Source: a bacterium (GTDB lineage Bacteria > Actinomycetota > Acidimicrobiia > Acidimicrobiales > Bin134). Taken from it: a DNA stretch of 64,000 bases. Position numbers and translations under genes: made by a program. The notes under the pieces are model-generated. The model was not told the origin of the DNA and made no database searches. It saw nothing but the letters and a program-made list of their open reading frames with translations. The stretch lies in NCBI GenBank assembly GCA_026705465.1, contig JAPPAP010000037.1, positions 180,557 through 244,556 on the forward strand, written 5' to 3'. Numbering within the stretch: the stretch's first letter is position 1; every line of letters begins with the position of its first letter. Below are positions 1 to 8,167 of this stretch, in pieces.

Positions 1-346
1 CGCCGAGCACGTAGTAGAGGTTGTTCCGGATAGAAATGGCGAAGTCTTTTCGGCGAATGCCGTCTTCGGTGAGCAGTTCGCGGTAGTTGTCAAGCCCTAC
101 GAATTGGCTGTTGAACGGCGCCGTGATCCCCGTCCAGTCGCGCAAGCTGACCAGGATGGACATGACGATGGGGATGGCAAGAAATACGAACAGTCCGAGC
201 AGAGCTGGCGAGACGAAAATCCATCCCCAAACGCCCTCGCCCTTGAATATGCGGGCTCGAGTAGGTTCCCTCGAATCTCTTAGCTGCTTGAACCAGCCCG
301 CTCGGCGAGCAGGGGTTGCAGAATTGCTCGAAGTCGCAACTGCCAT
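1..346 (-). CDS. ABC sugar transporter permease, N-terminal part (runs off window)
   Basis: Reading from an ATG at 346 towards position 1 gives about 115 residues with no stop. The protein has a cytoplasmic N-terminus rich in Arg and Lys, then a first membrane segment (GWIFVSPALLGLFVFLAIP), then a loop with QFVGLDNYRELL, which is typical of MalF/UgpA-type permeases. It follows the sugar-binding lipoprotein gene at 499-1899 on the same strand, so it is probably the first membrane component of that importer. The rest of the gene, any second permease and the ATPase lie outside the window. An AGGA lies about 10 bases upstream of the start. Confidence 0.85.
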   Translation of the reverse strand, partial: MAVATSSNSATPARRAGWFKQLRDSREPTRARIFKGEGVWGWIFVSPALLGLFVFLAIPIVMSILVSLRDWTGITAPFNSQFVGLDNYRELLTEDGIRRKDFAISIRNNLYYVLG

Positions 347-403
347 GTGCCGGGTATCCTCGCACCCCTTCGTGATCTACAACAGATCGGAAGCTGGAAC
401 CAG

Positions 404-445
404 CTGGTCGGGGCGGCGCAGAGGGATAAACGCCGCCCCGACCAG
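404..445 (-). promoter_or_regulatory. Intercistronic mRNA stem-loop between binding protein and permease
   Basis: A perfect 15-bp inverted repeat (404-418 with 431-445) encloses a 12-base loop in the gap between the binding-protein stop and the permease start. No T-run follows on the minus strand, so it does not look like a simple terminator. In such operons an intergenic stem-loop often protects the binding-protein mRNA or attenuates readthrough into the permease. That role is inferred here. A comparable hairpin sits at the same place in the second transporter (24131-24182). Confidence 0.7.
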
Positions 446-498
446 TCAGGTCATTCGGATCTCGATTGCTGAGATCCGCTTTGCCCGTAGCAGGAGGG

Positions 499-1899
499 TT
501 ATAGGAGGTCGTCGCCGGCCTCGACCACCTCTTCGATGAGTTCATCGACTGTGACATCGCCGGTGATGAGCTTTTGGAAGTTGTCGTTGAAGACTCCCTG
601 GATGTCACCAACGCCGGTGGGGAACTGGAACCGGGAGGCGTAGGCGGCACCGTCAACAAAGGCGCTCAGTTCGGGGTTGTCGTCCACCCAGCCGTCACGC
701 ACAGACGCCCGTGCGGGCATTACTTGGAATCCAGATGTCCAGGCGGCAGCGCCCTGAGCGTTGGTGAGATAGTCCACAAATGCCCATGACTGTTCTGGGT
801 TGCTTGCATTCGCGGCGACGCCGTAGCACACGGTGAAGGCAAACGTTCCTGGTCCCGCGGGTCCGTGGGGAAGCTCTGCTACCGCCCACTCGCGGTCGGG
901 GAAGTTGTTATTCAGATATCCAACGATCCAGTTGCCCTCAATGGTCATGGCTGCATTGCCCGAGGCAAAGGCCTCGCCACCCCAGCCGGTGTCGATGGCC
1001 TGGGGAGAGGCCGCGTGACCTGCCGCGAACAGGTCGGCAAGATACTGAAGGGCGGTCCGGGCCCCATCGGAGTCCAGGGCCACTGCGGTGCCATCGGCGG
1101 TCAAGATGTCGGTTCCGGCTTGGAACAGAAACGCGCCAGCGCGCGAATACTCAGCACCGAAACTCAGCCCTACTCGATCGTCGGTGGTCAGTGCCTCGGC
1201 GGCGGCCGCGAGCTCGTCCCATGTGGTTGGCACATCGATGCCCGCCTCATCAAACGCTGCGGGGTCGTATATCAAGCCCAGGGTCGAAAAATCCTTGGGT
1301 GGGCAGTACCAAGTTCCGTCAATGGTGAAGATGTCCCGCAGGGCCGGATAGATGTCGTCGGGGTCGCTGAGCACTCCTTCAGGAACAGGAGCTAGTGCAC
1401 CAGAGGCCACCAAGTCAGGGAGCCTTGACGAGTCCACATAGAACAGATCTGGTGGATCGCCGGCTACGAGGGATGCTTGGAGAGCGGTGTCGTACTCAGG
1501 TTGCGGCTCAAAAGAGGCATCCGCTCCAGTATCGGCATTGAACTGGTCGACAAGGGCCGAGAGTTGGGTGTCTTCGGCCTCCGAAGATGCCCACCCCCAA
1601 ACGACCAGGTCGGCTCCGGTGAGGTCAACCCCCATCGTCGGCTCGTCATCGGCCATCGGCTCATCATCAGCCGCGGGCTCGTCATCAGCCATCGGATCAT
1701 CATCAGCCGCGGGCTCGTCATCGGCCATCGGCTCATCATCAGCCGCGGGCTCGTCATCGGCTTGGGTGTCTTCTCCATCATCTGATGGCTGAACGGCGGG
1801 TGTTTCATCAGCGCCTGCATCATCATCGTTGCCACAAGCCGCAGCAACCAGGCCAAATGTTAGAAGAAGCGCTAGCAAGCGCATCCAGTGTTTGTTCAC
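499..1899 (-). CDS. Extracellular sugar-binding lipoprotein of an ABC importer (family 1 type)
   Basis: This 466-residue protein begins with a lipoprotein signal peptide, and the lipidated Cys would be residue 22 (VAAACGNDDD). Residues about 48-87 are an acidic DDEPxA repeat that probably spaces the binding domain from the membrane. The rest resembles family 1 (maltose/multiple-sugar type) solute-binding proteins, for example LVVWGWASSEAE near the domain start. The start is GTG at 1899, chosen because AGGAGGGG lies just upstream. That start overlaps the stop of the LacI gene, which implies co-transcription and local control. The substrate is likely a carbohydrate but cannot be specified. Confidence 0.88.
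   Translation of the reverse strand: MNKHWMRLLALLLTFGLVAAACGNDDDAGADETPAVQPSDDGEDTQADDEPAADDEPMADDEPAADDDPMADDEPAADDEPMADDEPTMGVDLTGADLVVWGWASSEAEDTQLSALVDQFNADTGADASFEPQPEYDTALQASLVAGDPPDLFYVDSSRLPDLVASGALAPVPEGVLSDPDDIYPALRDIFTIDGTWYCPPKDFSTLGLIYDPAAFDEAGIDVPTTWDELAAAAEALTTDDRVGLSFGAEYSRAGAFLFQAGTDILTADGTAVALDSDGARTALQYLADLFAAGHAASPQAIDTGWGGEAFASGNAAMTIEGNWIVGYLNNNFPDREWAVAELPHGPAGPGTFAFTVCYGVAANASNPEQSWAFVDYLTNAQGAAAWTSGFQVMPARASVRDGWVDDNPELSAFVDGAAYASRFQFPTGVGDIQGVFNDNFQKLITGDVTVDELIEEVVEAGDDLL
1639..1758 (-). repeat. In-frame tandem repeat (18/36-nt period) coding an acidic linker
   Basis: The stretch coding residues about 48-87 of the binding lipoprotein consists of degenerate 18-nt units (DDEPxA), alternating DDEPMA and DDEPAA to give a 36-nt higher-order period. 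The second binding lipoprotein has an analogous linker at 25436-25549. Copy number could change by slippage or recombination without shifting the frame. Confidence 0.85.
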
Positions 1900-2948
1900 G
1901 GGGTCCCCTCCTGGGTCAGTGGCACCTCTTCGGCCGAAGCGGCCTTCAAGGCACCGGTTGTTGATTGACGGACGATGAGGTCGGGCTCAACGAGCACCGA
2001 CCCCGGCGCGTCCTCGCCGGTCAGTCGAGCGGCTAGCCGCTCAACCAGAAGTGCGCCCACCCGATCCATGGGTTGGCGGAGAGAAGTCAACGACGGCGCA
2101 CAAAGCGACGCTGCCGGAATGTCGTCGAATCCTGTGACTGCAATCTGGTGTCCGGGTTCCAGCCCTTCATCTCGGAGCCCCGACATCACTCCTAATGCGA
2201 CTGTGTCTGAGACGCATACCACCGCGGTGGGACTGTGGTCGGACATGAGGGCAGGTACGAGTTTTCGAGCAAGGTCAAAGTCGTTATGCGTTCTGACCAC
2301 TCGGTGTGCTTCGACCCCGAGTTCGTTGGCCCACGAGGAGAACCCTGCATAGCGGTCGTCTCCAGTGGCTGAGCCTTCCGGCCATCCCACAAAGGCAATA
2401 CGCTCATGTCCAAGCGAATGCAGGTGGCTTGCCGCAGCCTGAATGCCGGAGGCACCGTCGACGTCGACAGAAATCACCGTCTCATCGATCACTCGACCAA
2501 AGCAGACGAACGGAATGTCGCGCTGTTGGAGAAACTCCACGCGAGGATCGTCATAGTCGATGCCCGAAAGAACGAATCCGTCGGCACCTCCGCGGCGAAG
2601 GACGTCGGCATACGGCTGTACCCGGTCGACGTCCTTTTGCGCGAATAAGAGGACCTCAAGGTCAGCTTGGGCCGCAGTAGACACCATGTGGTGCAAAAAC
2701 ACATCCAAGGCAGCATTTGGTGAGGTGTCTCCTGGCAGGCAGTAGCCCAGCAAAAATGTGCGGCCCGCTGGAAGGCTCCTCGCCGCCCTACTTGCCTGAT
2801 AGCCCAGCAATTCGATGGCTTCATGGACACGCCGCTTTGTTCGATCTCTAACGTGTGCGTGTCCGTTGACGACATTGGACACCGTCGCCATGGATACCCC
2901 GGCGTGTTCAGCCACATCTTGAATCGTGGGGCGCCTCCCAGAAGGCAT
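1896..2948 (-). CDS. LacI-family transcriptional repressor
   Basis: An N-terminal helix-turn-helix (TIQDVAEHAGVSMATVSNVV), the hinge region (RAARSLPAGRT) and a C-terminal periplasmic-binding-like sensor domain mark a LacI/GalR regulator. I start it at ATG 2948 (MPSGRRPTIQDV), which gives 350 residues and puts the helix-turn-helix close to the N-terminus as in the family. ATG codons at 2960 and 2996 are possible, but the latter lies inside the operator. It overlaps the binding-protein gene by four bases and is divergent from the debranching-enzyme gene. It probably represses both on sensing an imported sugar. Confidence 0.9.
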   Translation of the reverse strand: MPSGRRPTIQDVAEHAGVSMATVSNVVNGHAHVRDRTKRRVHEAIELLGYQASRAARSLPAGRTFLLGYCLPGDTSPNAALDVFLHHMVSTAAQADLEVLLFAQKDVDRVQPYADVLRRGGADGFVLSGIDYDDPRVEFLQQRDIPFVCFGRVIDETVISVDVDGASGIQAAASHLHSLGHERIAFVGWPEGSATGDDRYAGFSSWANELGVEAHRVVRTHNDFDLARKLVPALMSDHSPTAVVCVSDTVALGVMSGLRDEGLEPGHQIAVTGFDDIPAASLCAPSLTSLRQPMDRVGALLVERLAARLTGEDAPGSVLVEPDLIVRQSTTGALKAASAEEVPLTQEGTP

Positions 2949-2970
2949 AGTGGGCAACATACAGGATAAT

Positions 2971-2996
2971 TTGAAGCGTTTCAAGAAACGTTTCAA
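2971..2996. promoter_or_regulatory. Overlapping LacI-type operators in a divergent promoter
   Basis: TTGAAGCGTTTCAA (2971-2984) is a one-mismatch palindrome. It is immediately followed by the perfect palindrome GAAACGTTTC (2985-2994), extended by AA to match the LacI/GalR consensus style with a central CG. The pair lies just upstream of the repressor start (2948) and about 100 bases upstream of the divergent debranching-enzyme start (3094). One bound repressor could therefore control both directions. Confidence 0.8.
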
Positions 2997-3093
2997 AGGG
3001 TGTCCCGACTGTGCAAGACTGGCCGCAAAACGTACATCTTCGCAACGGGCGCGATCCGCAGGCCGATCGATCCTCGAACCTCAGCAGGTGCCA

Positions 3094-5028
3094 ATGCCCT
3101 CACCAATTCCTGATCACGGTTGGAGCATGACCCGAGCCGGCGTTGCCCTAGTGACGACTGCCGATGGGACCATTACTGGAGAACAGGCCACTGGTCTGTT
3201 CCACCGCGACCGCCGCATCGTCTCCAAACTGCAATTGAGCGTCGACGGCGAACCGCCGGCATACTTGAATGGCGCGACCGTGGGCGCAGCCGCTGATCGA
3301 TTGATCTATGGCTACTGGGCAGGCGGGCCCGATCCCCAAGCAGTCATCGTCCGAGAGCGCTCTCTCCAGGGCGGATACCACGAGCGTCTTACCTTCCATG
3401 GCTCCCAGGAACCAGTGACGCTTCACATCGAAATCCGGCTTGAACCCGGGACCGCTACCGTCTACCACCTGGATGAAGACACCTACGGTTTGGACGAAGT
3501 GGAACTCCTTGGAGATGCCCTCTGGGCAACTGGAGCGGCTCTTTCCGGCCTTACGGTCGCCCAGGACGTAACCATCGACCCAGGAACGCCAACTTCTCTA
3601 TCGTGGGGAGTCGCACTCGACGTCAAGCAGCCACCGATTCGGCCGTCGACTGCGATATTGACCCGCGACCCCGGCTTGCAACGATCCGTCGACAACAGCG
3701 CTTGGTCATTTGAGTCTCTGACGGTCAGCGAGCCTCACACCGGGCTCCCTTTCGTTGCCGCTGGAGCCCCCCACTTTCTCGCCCTCTTCGGTCGTGATGC
3801 GTTATCCACCTCGGTCTTGTCCATGATCGCTGATCCCCATCGGGCCCTTGAAACCCTGGAAGTCCTCGCCGAGTACCAAGGAAGCGTCCAAGACCAGCGC
3901 ACTCTCGAAAGCCCCGGGCGAGTCCTCCACGAATTGCGGATCGGAGAGATGGGGGTCTTTGGTCTCGAACCTGGCACCGCCTATTACGGGTCAGTTGATG
4001 CCACACCCCTCTTTGTGATTGCCATGTTGGAGTGCCTTCGGTGGGGGGCACCCCGCAACCGACTCGAACAGCTTCTTCCCTCGGCCCGTTCAGCCATGGC
4101 GTGGTGCCGCTCCCACACCGACGAATTCGGCTTCATCCAATCTGTCCCTCACGAAGGCGGCATAACTAACCAGAATTGGAAGGACTCAGGCGACTCGATT
4201 GTCCGTCCAGACGGTTCTGTCCTCCAGGAGGCCACCACACCAGTTGAGGTGCAGGGCTACTTCCACGACGCACTAGTTGGCCTCGCCGAACTCGAGACCG
4301 CCCTCGGCGACTCCAATGAAGCCGAGGGGTTGCTTGAAGAAGCTGAGCAGCTCGCAGAGCGGTTTCATCAACACTTCCTGGTGGACGATCCGTCCCTCGT
4401 AGCCCTAGCCCTAGATTCCGCTGGAGAGCCGATCCCGGTGCGGGCGTCTAATGCCGGCCATCTCCTCGATTCCGAGATCATTGACGACGATCTCGCGGCC
4501 AAACTCTCCGATCGACTCTTCAGCGACCAAGAGTTCTCCGGTTGGGGGATACGCACCCTGGCCGCAACTGAGACCGCATACAACCCCCTCGGCTATCACG
4601 TCGGCAGTGTTTGGCCCCACGACAACGCGGTGATGCTCCGGGGACTGGCCCGCCGCGGTTTCGACGGCTACACCAGGTTGCTCGCCTCGTCGTTGGCCGA
4701 CCTTGCGGCTGCTTCACACCACCAGCTCCCCGAACTCCTAGGGGGCTTTTCAAGGGAGCAATTTCCCGAACCAGTCCCCTATCCTGCTTCGGCCCGCCCG
4801 CAGGCATGGGCTGCCGCGGTCCCCTATCAGATCGTCACCGCGCTTTTGGGACTCCAGCCGCAGATCCATGTCAACAAGTTGCGTCTTCGACCAGTTCTGA
4901 ATGCCGAAGAGCGGATCGTCGTCAAGGGCCTTCACCTTGGCGAACGCACCATAAGTATTGAAGCCAGCGGATCAGACGCAATTGTCAGCGGCGACACTGA
5001 AGGACTGACAATAGACATCGAAAGCTAA
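3094..5028 (+). CDS. Amylo-alpha-1,6-glucosidase / glycogen debranching-type protein
   Basis: The product is 644 residues from ATG 3094. Residues about 10-190 are the N-terminal beta-rich domain of bacterial debranching-type enzymes (TGLFHRDRRIVSKL). From about 225 onward an (alpha/alpha)6-barrel glycosidase domain carries family signatures: FGRDAL (232), PGRVLHELR (274), YYGSVDATPLF (297), NWKDSGDS (361) and YHVGSVWPHDNA. Such enzymes hydrolyse alpha-glucosidic bonds in oligosaccharides or glycogen. No signal peptide is visible, so it is probably cytoplasmic. The frame is open from 2926, but that extension would run through the operator and lacks family similarity. Divergent pairing with the LacI/ABC operon suggests it processes the imported sugar. 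Confidence 0.85.
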   Translation: MPSPIPDHGWSMTRAGVALVTTADGTITGEQATGLFHRDRRIVSKLQLSVDGEPPAYLNGATVGAAADRLIYGYWAGGPDPQAVIVRERSLQGGYHERLTFHGSQEPVTLHIEIRLEPGTATVYHLDEDTYGLDEVELLGDALWATGAALSGLTVAQDVTIDPGTPTSLSWGVALDVKQPPIRPSTAILTRDPGLQRSVDNSAWSFESLTVSEPHTGLPFVAAGAPHFLALFGRDALSTSVLSMIADPHRALETLEVLAEYQGSVQDQRTLESPGRVLHELRIGEMGVFGLEPGTAYYGSVDATPLFVIAMLECLRWGAPRNRLEQLLPSARSAMAWCRSHTDEFGFIQSVPHEGGITNQNWKDSGDSIVRPDGSVLQEATTPVEVQGYFHDALVGLAELETALGDSNEAEGLLEEAEQLAERFHQHFLVDDPSLVALALDSAGEPIPVRASNAGHLLDSEIIDDDLAAKLSDRLFSDQEFSGWGIRTLAATETAYNPLGYHVGSVWPHDNAVMLRGLARRGFDGYTRLLASSLADLAAASHHQLPELLGGFSREQFPEPVPYPASARPQAWAAAVPYQIVTALLGLQPQIHVNKLRLRPVLNAEERIVVKGLHLGERTISIEASGSDAIVSGDTEGLTIDIES

Positions 5029-5060
5029 GCCAGCAGTTCCAGCCCCATCGAGGTCAAAAG

Positions 5061-6560
5061 TTAGGGGGCAAAGCTGAGGGGAATTCGGATCGTGGCCTCG
5101 GGGTCTTGAAGGCCGGAGTCGTTTACCGCAATCACACAGTCTTCGACGGTGGCGTCACAGATACCGCTGCCAACCGCCCCGACGACGATCGTCAACTCCA
5201 CCGAGCCCTCGCCGGTGGGATTGGGATGCAGGATTCTGGCGTTGGTGAAATCACAGACCCCTGAGCCCTCGATGCCGCCTTGCGAGCACTGGAGGATATT
5301 CACGGTCTGTTCGGGGAGGAATCCGCTCCAGGAGACCACCACAGTCTGTCCGTCGACCAAGCCGGTTGTTGGCTCAGCCGACGCTTGACGGCTGAGCTCG
5401 GGCACCTCGAACTCCACGGTCAGGCCGGATTTCGCCTCGGCTGCGAACACCAACTCGGCGTTGGGAGATGAGCGGGGCTGTTGCAAGCGGGTGGCGGCCT
5501 GCTCGTCGTCATCGAATGCCACGGCCAAGAAATCCATGATGGTGGCGACAACGTCGTCAAAGAGGTCGCTGTCCGAACCCAGCCAAGAGCCGTGGTCCGC
5601 ACCTGTAAGAGTCAACAGGCCCTTGATCGCCGAAATGTCGTTGAACAGCTTCGGTGAGGTTGCGTAAAGAATCAGAGGGTCTTTGGTGCCGTGGATTATC
5701 AAGATCGGTGGTGTATCGGTGAAGTCGTACTCGCCTTCAAAGGGTGCCGGCGGACCTGCCATGGGCACCACCGCACTAACCCGCTCGTCGCGACAACAGC
5801 TGTTGGCGCCGATTCCCAGCACGGTGATCGCCCCATTGGAATGCCCGATTGCCGCGATCTTGCTGCTATCTACCATGTTGGCCAATGGCCATTGTGGGTC
5901 GGCGTCGAGTTGGACGACGGTGTCAATCAGGAAGCTCAAGTCACCCGGTTGGGATTCGGTGTCGCCCGCGTCAGCGCCACCAGGATTGAATCTCGAGCTG
6001 CGGGGGAACTCGGGGGCGGCGATGATATATCCGGCTGAAGCGATTGCGGCCAGGAACTCTCCGTATCCCTCCGGGTAGCCGCTCAGCCCGTGGGCCAACA
6101 GGACCAGCGGATACGGGCCGCCTGCCGGTTGGGCGTTCTCTACCGGGCTGGCAGCTGAGCCATCCGCCGCGGCCGGATAGACCAGGAGGGTTCGAAGCGT
6201 GCGGCTGTCTTTGCCCGGGTCGTTGCCGCTCGGGGGTGTTGGCCGGTCGTGATCGACGAACGTCTCCTCGATGTAGCCGAGTCCGGAAACAATCGGGGCC
6301 GACTCGTCCGCAGTTGCTTCCGGCTCCTCAGGAGGAACCGATGGGGTGACGGGAGCTGTGGTTCCAACCGAGTCTTCGCTTGTCTGATCGGAGCCAGTCG
6401 CCTCCGCAGCAGGGGTTGGGCCAGCGGAGGCTTCGACTGCTGATGCATCCTCTGGGGCCTCGGGTGTTTGATCGCCAGACGATCCGCAAGACAGCAGCAC
6501 GACCGCGCTCAGAGCAAAGACACAAGTGATGGCCGCGGCACGGCTCATCCAGTCCAACAT
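5061..6560 (-). CDS. Secreted alpha/beta-hydrolase lipoprotein with C-terminal neocarzinostatin-like domain
   Basis: The product has 499 residues. The signal peptide ends at a lipobox with Cys25 (VLLSCGSS), followed by a Ser/Thr/Pro/Glu-rich linker to about residue 90. The hydrolase domain (about 95-350) resembles dienelactone or PAF-acetylhydrolase/cutinase-type enzymes, with oxyanion segment LLAHGLSG, nucleophile Ser241 in GHSNG, Asp294 in HGTKDP and His323 in GADHGS. Residues about 395-497 look like the neocarzinostatin/macromomycin fold: SWSGFLPEQTVNILQCSQ with two cysteine pairs (425/436 and 468/475) and CVIAVNDSG. The family of the second domain is called by eye. The substrate is probably an extracellular ester. 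Confidence 0.75.
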   Translation of the reverse strand: MLDWMSRAAAITCVFALSAVVLLSCGSSGDQTPEAPEDASAVEASAGPTPAAEATGSDQTSEDSVGTTAPVTPSVPPEEPEATADESAPIVSGLGYIEETFVDHDRPTPPSGNDPGKDSRTLRTLLVYPAAADGSAASPVENAQPAGGPYPLVLLAHGLSGYPEGYGEFLAAIASAGYIIAAPEFPRSSRFNPGGADAGDTESQPGDLSFLIDTVVQLDADPQWPLANMVDSSKIAAIGHSNGAITVLGIGANSCCRDERVSAVVPMAGPPAPFEGEYDFTDTPPILIIHGTKDPLILYATSPKLFNDISAIKGLLTLTGADHGSWLGSDSDLFDDVVATIMDFLAVAFDDDEQAATRLQQPRSSPNAELVFAAEAKSGLTVEFEVPELSRQASAEPTTGLVDGQTVVVSWSGFLPEQTVNILQCSQGGIEGSGVCDFTNARILHPNPTGEGSVELTIVVGAVGSGICDATVEDCVIAVNDSGLQDPEATIRIPLSFAP

Positions 6561-6566
6561 CGCGTC

Positions 6567-7673
6567 TCAGAATACGACGACCCCGCGGGCGTTGTGGCCG
6601 TCTTCCATCTTCTCGACCGCGCCGTTGATCTCTTCGAGATCGAATCGGTGGGTGATGAGCTTCTCAATTTCCAGCTGACCCTGGCGGTACATCTCAAACA
6701 GCATCGGAATGTCTGTCGTGGGTCGCGAGGTGCCGTACACGCACCCCATGAGAGTCTTCTCTGTCATGCAGAATTCGAGGCCGGGAAGCTCGGTGGTCGC
6801 TCCGGCGGCTTGAACGCCGATGGCCACCACAGTGCCGTCTTGGCGGAGGCAGTCCCAAGCCAGACGCACCAGCGCCGGGATGCCGACCACTTCGAATGCA
6901 TAATCGGCACCCTCACCTCCGGTCAGTTCGAAGATCTGCTCCACAGTGGTTTCAGCACTCTCGTTTCTGACCAGGTTTGTGGCCCCGAAACCCTGAGCCA
7001 TAGACAGCTTGTCGTCGTGAAGGTCGACGCCGATGATCACGCTGGCTCCGGCGAGCGCGGCGGCCTGGATCACGTTGAGCCCCACGCCGCCACAACCGAT
7101 CACCACCACCGACGAGCCGGGTTGGACCTTGGCCCGATTGAACACCGCCGAGGTACCGGTAAGGACGCCGCAACCGGTCATGGCGGCAATCTCCATCGGC
7201 ACGTCACCGGGAATGGGTATGGCCCGCCTCTCATTGCAGATGAGCTCTTCAGACAGGGTGCCGATGGCCGAGAACTGGTACAGGCCCTTACCCTGCGAAT
7301 CGACCATCCGGGTTGAGCCATCGGCGGCATCGGTGCCGGGGAACGTCAATTCCAGATTGGCCGTACACAAGTTGGGCCGGCCTTTCAGGCAATTCCGGCA
7401 TGTCCCACAGTGGATAAGAGCGGAGAGCACAACGTGATCGCCTACCTGACAGGTGGTGACTTCACTGCCGACCTCCTCCACCACGCCTGCTCCCTCATGA
7501 CCCAAGATCATGGGAAGCGGAAACGGCAGATCTCCGGTCTGCACCGCGACATCGGAGTGGCATAGCCCGCTGGCTCCCACCTTGACCCGGACATCGTGGG
7601 GCCCCACGGAACCCGAAGTGAATTCGACAACTTCGATAGGCACTCCGGCCTCATAGACGACGGCAGCTTTCAC
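6567..7673 (-). CDS. Zinc-dependent alcohol dehydrogenase (MDR family)
   Basis: The 368-residue medium-chain dehydrogenase starts at GTG 7673, selected because GGAGG stands just upstream. It shows GLCHSDVAVQTGD (catalytic zinc Cys), GHEGAGVVEEVG, and the structural-zinc cluster CGTCRNCLKGRPNLC. The coenzyme-binding stretch is VVVIGCGGVGLNVIQAAA, with an Asp (VDLHDD) that favours NAD. It resembles the class III/mycothiol-dependent and aryl-alcohol dehydrogenase group and would oxidise an alcohol or reduce an aldehyde. It lies directly downstream of a SnoaL-like gene (17-base gap) and a CoA-transferase gene, probably as one transcript. Confidence 0.88.
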   Translation of the reverse strand: MKAAVVYEAGVPIEVVEFTSGSVGPHDVRVKVGASGLCHSDVAVQTGDLPFPLPMILGHEGAGVVEEVGSEVTTCQVGDHVVLSALIHCGTCRNCLKGRPNLCTANLELTFPGTDAADGSTRMVDSQGKGLYQFSAIGTLSEELICNERRAIPIPGDVPMEIAAMTGCGVLTGTSAVFNRAKVQPGSSVVVIGCGGVGLNVIQAAALAGASVIIGVDLHDDKLSMAQGFGATNLVRNESAETTVEQIFELTGGEGADYAFEVVGIPALVRLAWDCLRQDGTVVAIGVQAAGATTELPGLEFCMTEKTLMGCVYGTSRPTTDIPMLFEMYRQGQLEIEKLITHRFDLEEINGAVEKMEDGHNARGVVVF

Positions 7674-7690
7674 TTGTCTCCTCCGAATTT

Positions 7691-8146
7691 CTACTGGTTG
7701 GGCCGGAGGTCGGGGGCAGCCACATCGGGATTGCCCTCGGTCCAGACCCGGCTGAGTATGCGCTGGCTGATACGCCAACCGTCGGGGGTGCGCACCATTT
7801 TGTCGTCATAGGTCCCGGCCACCATCCAGAGATCTCCGCCTTCGGTGCCCTGGAGCACGTGCTGGGCTTGCAGATAGCACTGATGGGTGGCCCGGTCCCC
7901 GTCGACGGTCACAACATGACTGCCCACTAAGTGATGGCTAACGTCGAGCCGGGTGAGGGCACTCGAGATTCGCTGAATGATGGCGTCAATGCCGTAGCAC
8001 TGCGTGCCGCCAAGAATTGCGAATGCGTCGGGCGTGAAAATGTTGCGAAGCTCTTCGAATTCCTGGGTGTCGAGCGCCCAGCAGTAGCGGGACGCGAGGT
8101 TGATCACGGCTTGCTCATCGGCCAACGCTTGAATGTCGGGTTTCAC
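7691..8146 (-). CDS. SnoaL-like / NTF2-fold family protein
   Basis: The 151-residue protein has the layout of the SnoaL_4 group: an N-terminal helix (ALADEQAVINLASRYCWALD), then LRNIFTPDAFAILGG, then alternating strands ending in WRISQRILSRVWTEGN. The fold is used by isomerases, hydratases, cyclases and small subunits of ring-hydroxylating dioxygenases, so the reaction is unknown. The start is GTG 8146. Its neighbours (CoA-transferase upstream, alcohol dehydrogenase downstream) suggest a catabolic step. Confidence 0.75.
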   Translation of the reverse strand: MKPDIQALADEQAVINLASRYCWALDTQEFEELRNIFTPDAFAILGGTQCYGIDAIIQRISSALTRLDVSHHLVGSHVVTVDGDRATHQCYLQAQHVLQGTEGGDLWMVAGTYDDKMVRTPDGWRISQRILSRVWTEGNPDVAAPDLRPNQ

Positions 8147-8167
8147 GGCTGATCACCCTAACCGCCT

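Noticed and set aside
404..445. Rho-independent terminator
   Set aside because: The stem is strong, but no T-run follows on the transcribed strand and the gene after it belongs to the same transporter.
1639..1758. CRISPR-like array
   Set aside because: The units are 18/36-nt tandem repeats with no spacers and encode an in-frame linker.
1464..1856. Repetitive frames opposite or beside the lipoprotein linker
   Set aside because: They are the same tandem repeat read in other frames (serine- or methionine-rich), not separate proteins.
2926..3093. N-terminal extension of the debranching-type protein
   Set aside because: The frame is open but crosses the operator pair and the repressor start, and reads as non-family sequence. 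ATG 3094 is preferred.
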